Source: Acanthacorydalis orientalis (taxonomy: Eukaryota; Arthropoda; Insecta; Megaloptera; Corydalidae). From it: 64,000 bases of DNA. Location: positions 21,762,090 through 21,826,089 of the forward strand of contig CM068316.1 of the NCBI GenBank assembly GCA_034766995.1, given 5' to 3'. Under the pieces are notes generated by a model. It was not told the origin of the DNA. It made no database searches and saw only the letters and a list, made by a program, of their open reading frames with translations. A program made the translations under genes and the position numbers. Positions 59,773-64,000 of this stretch are shown here, one piece after another. Every line of letters begins with the position of its first letter. Within the stretch, counting starts at the first letter, position 1.

Positions 59773-62268
59773 GGTATGACTACAATTAGCTATGAATGTT
59801 ATCTATTATTTCATATTTTTGAATTTGTGTAAGTATGCACTAGACACATTTTAAAAAAGATACACAACTTACTTTGAATTATTAAATTCTTGTAATTCTA
59901 GATGAAGGCTACTAGTGGATATAGATGTATCATTTACCATTTCAGATAATTCTGTTATATCATTCAATGTGAATGAATAATCATTAACTTTATTATTATT
60001 ATCAATTACAGAAACATCATTGTGAATTGACTGTTTTTTTTGCAGGCAACCTTTCTGTGAATTATAATGATCTTCACAATGTACTTTATTTTTTTTAAGT
60101 AAATCAGTTTGTCGGATTTGAGGAAGACACTGTAACTCAAGTATTTCTGTATTTTCAGTACTTTTATCTGAGGTTGCATTTATTTTTTCTTTAGTATTTA
60201 CATCTGAATTTTCACAATTTTTTCCTATACATAAAACTTTTTCATTGCAATTTAATAATTTTCTTTTAGAATTAGAGTCGCTATCATATTCAGGATTCAT
60301 TTCTGAAACAGTATTTTTATTTAAAACAAATTCTAAACTTGTCATAAGCCCTACTGAAACTGTCATAGGATTTTCTGATAAAACATCAGATACATTATTA
60401 GTTTGAATAGCTATACTTTTTTCTGTTTCAACATTCCTTTCTTTAAATCCAACTATTTTTGAAGATGTTTCATCTAAAAACTGTTCAATTTTTGTTTGAA
60501 GAGATTTTAATTGTTCATTTTGCATTTGTATTATTTTATATAATTCTGAAATATTTGATTTATCAATATCTTTTGAATGTTCAGTACTCTGACCTTGATT
60601 TGAGATATCTCCTGTGATAATAGCAAGATTTTTTAAATTGTGAGTATTCTTTGAAACCCAATCTTGGTAATTTGAATGAGTTAAACTATCTTCAGTTCTT
60701 AATGAATTTGTTTTATTCATTGCTTGACTTTGAATCGTATATCTGTTACTGGAAGATAGTAATTCTCTGTGTCCTTCTATGTGTTTATATCCTTCTGTGA
60801 AATTTGATGTACTATAAATATTTGATTCTGAATTATAAATAGGATAATGTTCATATGCTATTGGCGGTCTAGGTTCCATAATACTTAAATCTAATTGATG
60901 TTGAAAAACTGGGTATTCATTATATAATTTTCGTTTCAATGGATAATTACAAGAGCTCACATTTTTTGAAACATCAGTATCATTTCTAGTATTTAAATAT
61001 CGTTCACTAGTTATATATCTTTCTTGAAATGCTTTAGACATAATCCTTTCAGGGCTAATTTGCCTACTAGTTTTGGAAATATTTTCTAAGTCTTCAAAAC
61101 ACATCTGAGGCTTTAAATTACTAGTTTCAAATCTAACTTTTTTAAAATTTGCTGAATTATTTTCCTTTATTCTGACAGGTGTTTTTATATTATTTATATT
61201 TCCACAAATATTTTTTTCAACCTCTTTATTCTCTGAATGCATATGGAAAATCTGTCTTGTATTAGTTTCTTGTTTCCATTTATTATATGATGAAAATGAT
61301 TCGTCATTTTTATATTTTGAATTTTGAGAACTATGTTTTGAGTTTTCCGAAGCCAAAAATAAAGAAATATCTGGTACACAAGGCTGAATTAGATCCTTAA
61401 AATAAATTATTTTATTGTAAGTTACGTTCAATTTCATTAAATATATATATATGTATACATATATATATATATAATTTGCATAAATTTGGATATTTTGTTA
61501 TCTCAATGATAATCAAAAGATGGTGAATCCTCATACAGACTTTAAAATTAAATGAGCACTAGAATATTTCATCTACAAATTCAAAACAGTGTATAAAACA
61601 TAAATAGTTTAAAGACATCAAGAATACAAATACATATGCCCACTAAGTATGATTAACAGCAAAATATCTGGTCTGCAATGTGTTAATAGTTGTTTTATCA
61701 TGTCTTAAAATTGAATTATAATTTTGTTCACAGTACTTCCTGTTTATAAATGTTAGAGATGTGTGTACATATGTAAATTGTTGTTGCATTTTTTATCAAG
61801 GTATTTTAGAATTAACTAAATTTGAAGAAATTTATGTTAGGGACAGAGAAGTATTACATGATGAAAATCTTTTACTTCGTTTGAATTACAATTTGAACAT
61901 ATTATAGCAGGATCCTAGATATACTTAGTCTCTTGATGTTATTTTAAAATGTCTAGTGTCCATACTCTTAATTAACTGAATACTTTGATTTTATCAAACT
62001 GAATTCATAGATTTAAGTATGGTTCTATTCAATCATTACACTTCATATCTTGGTTTCTAGTCTGTATGTATATATATGTGTGTGTGTGTCTCTCTCTGTG
62101 TCTCTCTCTCTCTCTCTATATATATATATAGTGCTATTTTTTAAATCAATAATTGATTAACTGATCAAATACTATGTCTCACATTTATTCATCCTGGTTA
62201 TTTACCTGATTATAACAAGTTGGTTTAGGTATTTGTCTTGGTTGTAAGTCTCCTGATATGTAATCCAT
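58209..62268 (-). CDS. ana2: STIL/Ana2/SAS-5 centriole duplication factor
   Basis: Five exons join in phase to 693 aa: 62206-62268, 59873-61395, 59594-59654, 58694-58878, 58209-58458. Exon 1 encodes only 21 residues but holds PRQIPKP (10-16), matching the PRxxPxP motif by which STIL/Ana2 binds CPAP/SAS-4. A long disordered Ser/Asn-rich region follows. ELYKIIQMQNEQLKSLQTKI (304-323) is the short central coiled coil of STIL/Ana2, used for oligomerisation and PLK4 binding. IAIQTN (349-354) resembles a dynein light chain (LC8) site. The last three exons form the STAN domain, ending NEISFSTMKYMQKYNLLEQ, which recruits SAS-6 after phosphorylation by PLK4. Exon sizes and the motif order, more than overall similarity, support the call, since these proteins diverge fast. 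Confidence 0.9.
59724..59768. repeat. (TA)n microsatellite
   Basis: About 45 bp of TA repeat in an intron of STIL/Ana2. Confidence 0.95.
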
Positions 62269-64000
62269 AATGTAAATTCTTGTTTTTTTTTTTATATAAT
62301 ATAATACTTATTAATTGCTTAAATGAAACAATAAATACTCTGTTAACATATTCTATATATTAATTTATATTCTTTTCGATAAAATACTTACTTATAAAAT
62401 AAAGATTTAAATCTGTTCTAAACTATTGACTGACAGATCTGTCAACACTTAGAAACAAAAGTAACTATTTTCAAAGAAATCTGTTTTTAAGATAATGTAA
62501 ATTTTTTTTCTTTTCCGCCAAGTATTTTTGTTAAATTTGTGAATAATATTACTTATGACATAAAAATTATAATTTTAACTTTTTTAAAATTTAATTGATA
62601 TTATTTATTGATATTAATTAATAAGTGAAGTTTAAATATGAATATGAAAGTAAATATTTATGAATAAAAATATATAAATATGAATATTTATTCTTTTTAA
62701 TGATTAAATATTGAAACAATTCTCTGTTTTTGTAAAATACTTTTTTACTATTATATTTGGTAATATGACATGTGTTCATAAGAATATGCGTAAAAGTAGA
62801 AAAATTCAAAATATCGTTTCTCAGTCAATTCGGGAAATCGATTTTAGATTTTATATATATGTAGCTTCAAAAGAAACGATAACAATCATCATCTGCGTGA
62901 TATTTTTTCAACCGTCTACCCATTCATCCGCAAACAAATAATTTTTCACTGCTCTTCTTATATCAAATTCAATGGCAAGACAGTAACGTTCCAAGATCTT
63001 TATCGGAGATACTTTTCACAAAGAATCATTTTTATAGATGCTCTCCAAATCAATACATAACAATTTCAAGTCATAAGATAAATAAATACGTGCAGTGACA
63101 ATTTAACAGTCGCGGTCGTGTATACATGTCTGGCAATGAATAGCAATTTCAATGACGAAAACGATATCAATTGTTGATCGATCTTTTTAATTATGATTTC
63201 CACCACTACGCAGTACTATCCATAGAAGGATACACCTTCTATGTCATAGATAAAAGACTCTCTTCAAGATACTTTATCTATGCTTTGACCGGCCTGGTCG
63301 TAGGGCTGATCTGGTCAGTCCGTTAACACTGCTCTTTGTCACCAATGTACTCATAGCAATAATTATATAACTACTTGTTATGAAATATATTATTAGCTAA
63401 ACAGAATTAATGACAAGTTTATTTTATAAAACACCTCCATTACCTATAACCGATACATCAATTTGTACAGTTATATAAGCACTTTAACGATCTGGCACTT
63501 TTGCTATGAACAATGGCTTGTTACTGGGGGCATTTTAAGCATATGAGACAACATCGGTCATTTTCTTCAAATTGTATCTTTTAAATTGAAATACTGATAT
63601 AAAAAATTAAGAATATATTTAATTATTTCATATGATTGTCTTGTGATGAGTAATGTGTACTTCATGAAGCCCAATCGTTGTGCGATCTGTCGTTCGGTGG
63701 GGCAGTCGTTCAGCGAGGGTCTGTAATTGATTAATTATGGGCACCTCTAATATATATGACATGCAGCGAAAATTCCGTGATACGCGCTCTCGGAAACTAT
63801 AATACATTGATAGATCGACGTGCTAGAAATGCCTGCAATGTGGTAGAGGCACACGATGAATGTAGGTGCCAGACGAGCTCATGAGCTATTTATTATAAAT
63901 CAGTATTTGATAATGAGTCTAGTAGGAGCTGTTGTTTTAGTAGATGTATAGGAAAACAGACCGGACAGCTCCAGGTACAACAAAAGGTTGTCTTTTATCA
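62269..64000. other. STIL/Ana2 5' flank and unassigned right edge
   Basis: No gene recognised. 63225-63285 holds nested inverted repeats built on CATAGATAAA and CATAGAAGG. From about 63660 to the end the DNA is less AT-rich and non-repetitive, without a long open frame. It may belong to a regulatory region, a non-coding transcript or the end of a gene lying outside the window. Confidence 0.4.

Overview
This window is nuclear DNA from an animal, almost certainly an insect and most likely a hymenopteran (inferred from extreme AT-richness, short introns, and the mix of mariner, piggyBac, Tc1 and copia elements; the species cannot be fixed from sequence alone). It carries spliced genes with GT-AG introns, TA/CA microsatellites and many decayed transposons. 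There is no bacterial, phage or CRISPR content.

Seven protein-coding genes can be assembled exon by exon with consistent phases. (1) 6022-15034, minus: type II activin/BMP receptor kinase (punt/ACVR2 family), 9 coding exons, 541 aa. (2) 18586-24306, minus: TMUB-type transmembrane ubiquitin-like protein, 5 exons, 381 aa. (3) 24706-28402, plus: POC1 centriolar WD40 protein, 6 exons, 408 aa, head-to-head with (2) across about 400 bp. (4) 36118-46408, plus: CDC7 (DDK) kinase, 12 exons, 578 aa, with a copia element nested in a mariner remnant inside its last intron. (5) 47840-49128 and (6) 50279-53119, minus: two tandem RNF4-like RING ubiquitin ligases, with a degraded third copy at 46919-47630. 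(7) 55822-56621, plus: SEC11 signal peptidase catalytic subunit, 4 exons, 178 aa. (8) 58209-62268, minus: STIL/Ana2 centriole duplication factor, 5 exons, 693 aa. That makes eight gene models when the two RING paralogues are counted separately.

Mobile DNA fills most introns and spacers: a nearly intact-ended mariner (53216-54496), a decayed mariner (20973-22186), a piggyBac with subterminal repeats (16570-17707) plus an 82-bp piggyBac-type miniature element (27602-27683), a PIF/Harbinger element with perfect TAA target duplications (31144-33123), a three-LTR copia element (41287-45778), several Tc1-like remnants, a non-LTR retrotransposon 3' fragment, a 305-bp GC-rich insertion with a 12-bp target duplication, and a family of related AT-rich miniature elements seen at seven places. 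The first 5.5 kb and last 1.7 kb show no recognisable gene.

The neighbours are not a functional operon. It is nonetheless notable that POC1 and STIL/Ana2 (both centriole assembly), CDC7 (replication initiation) and two putative SUMO-targeted ligases lie within 40 kb; I treat this as probably coincidental. I found no convincing undescribed system. The most unusual structures are the embedded PPT-LTR-PBS block in the copia element, the RNF4-like cluster with two apparent GC-AG introns, and the dispersed miniature-element family.
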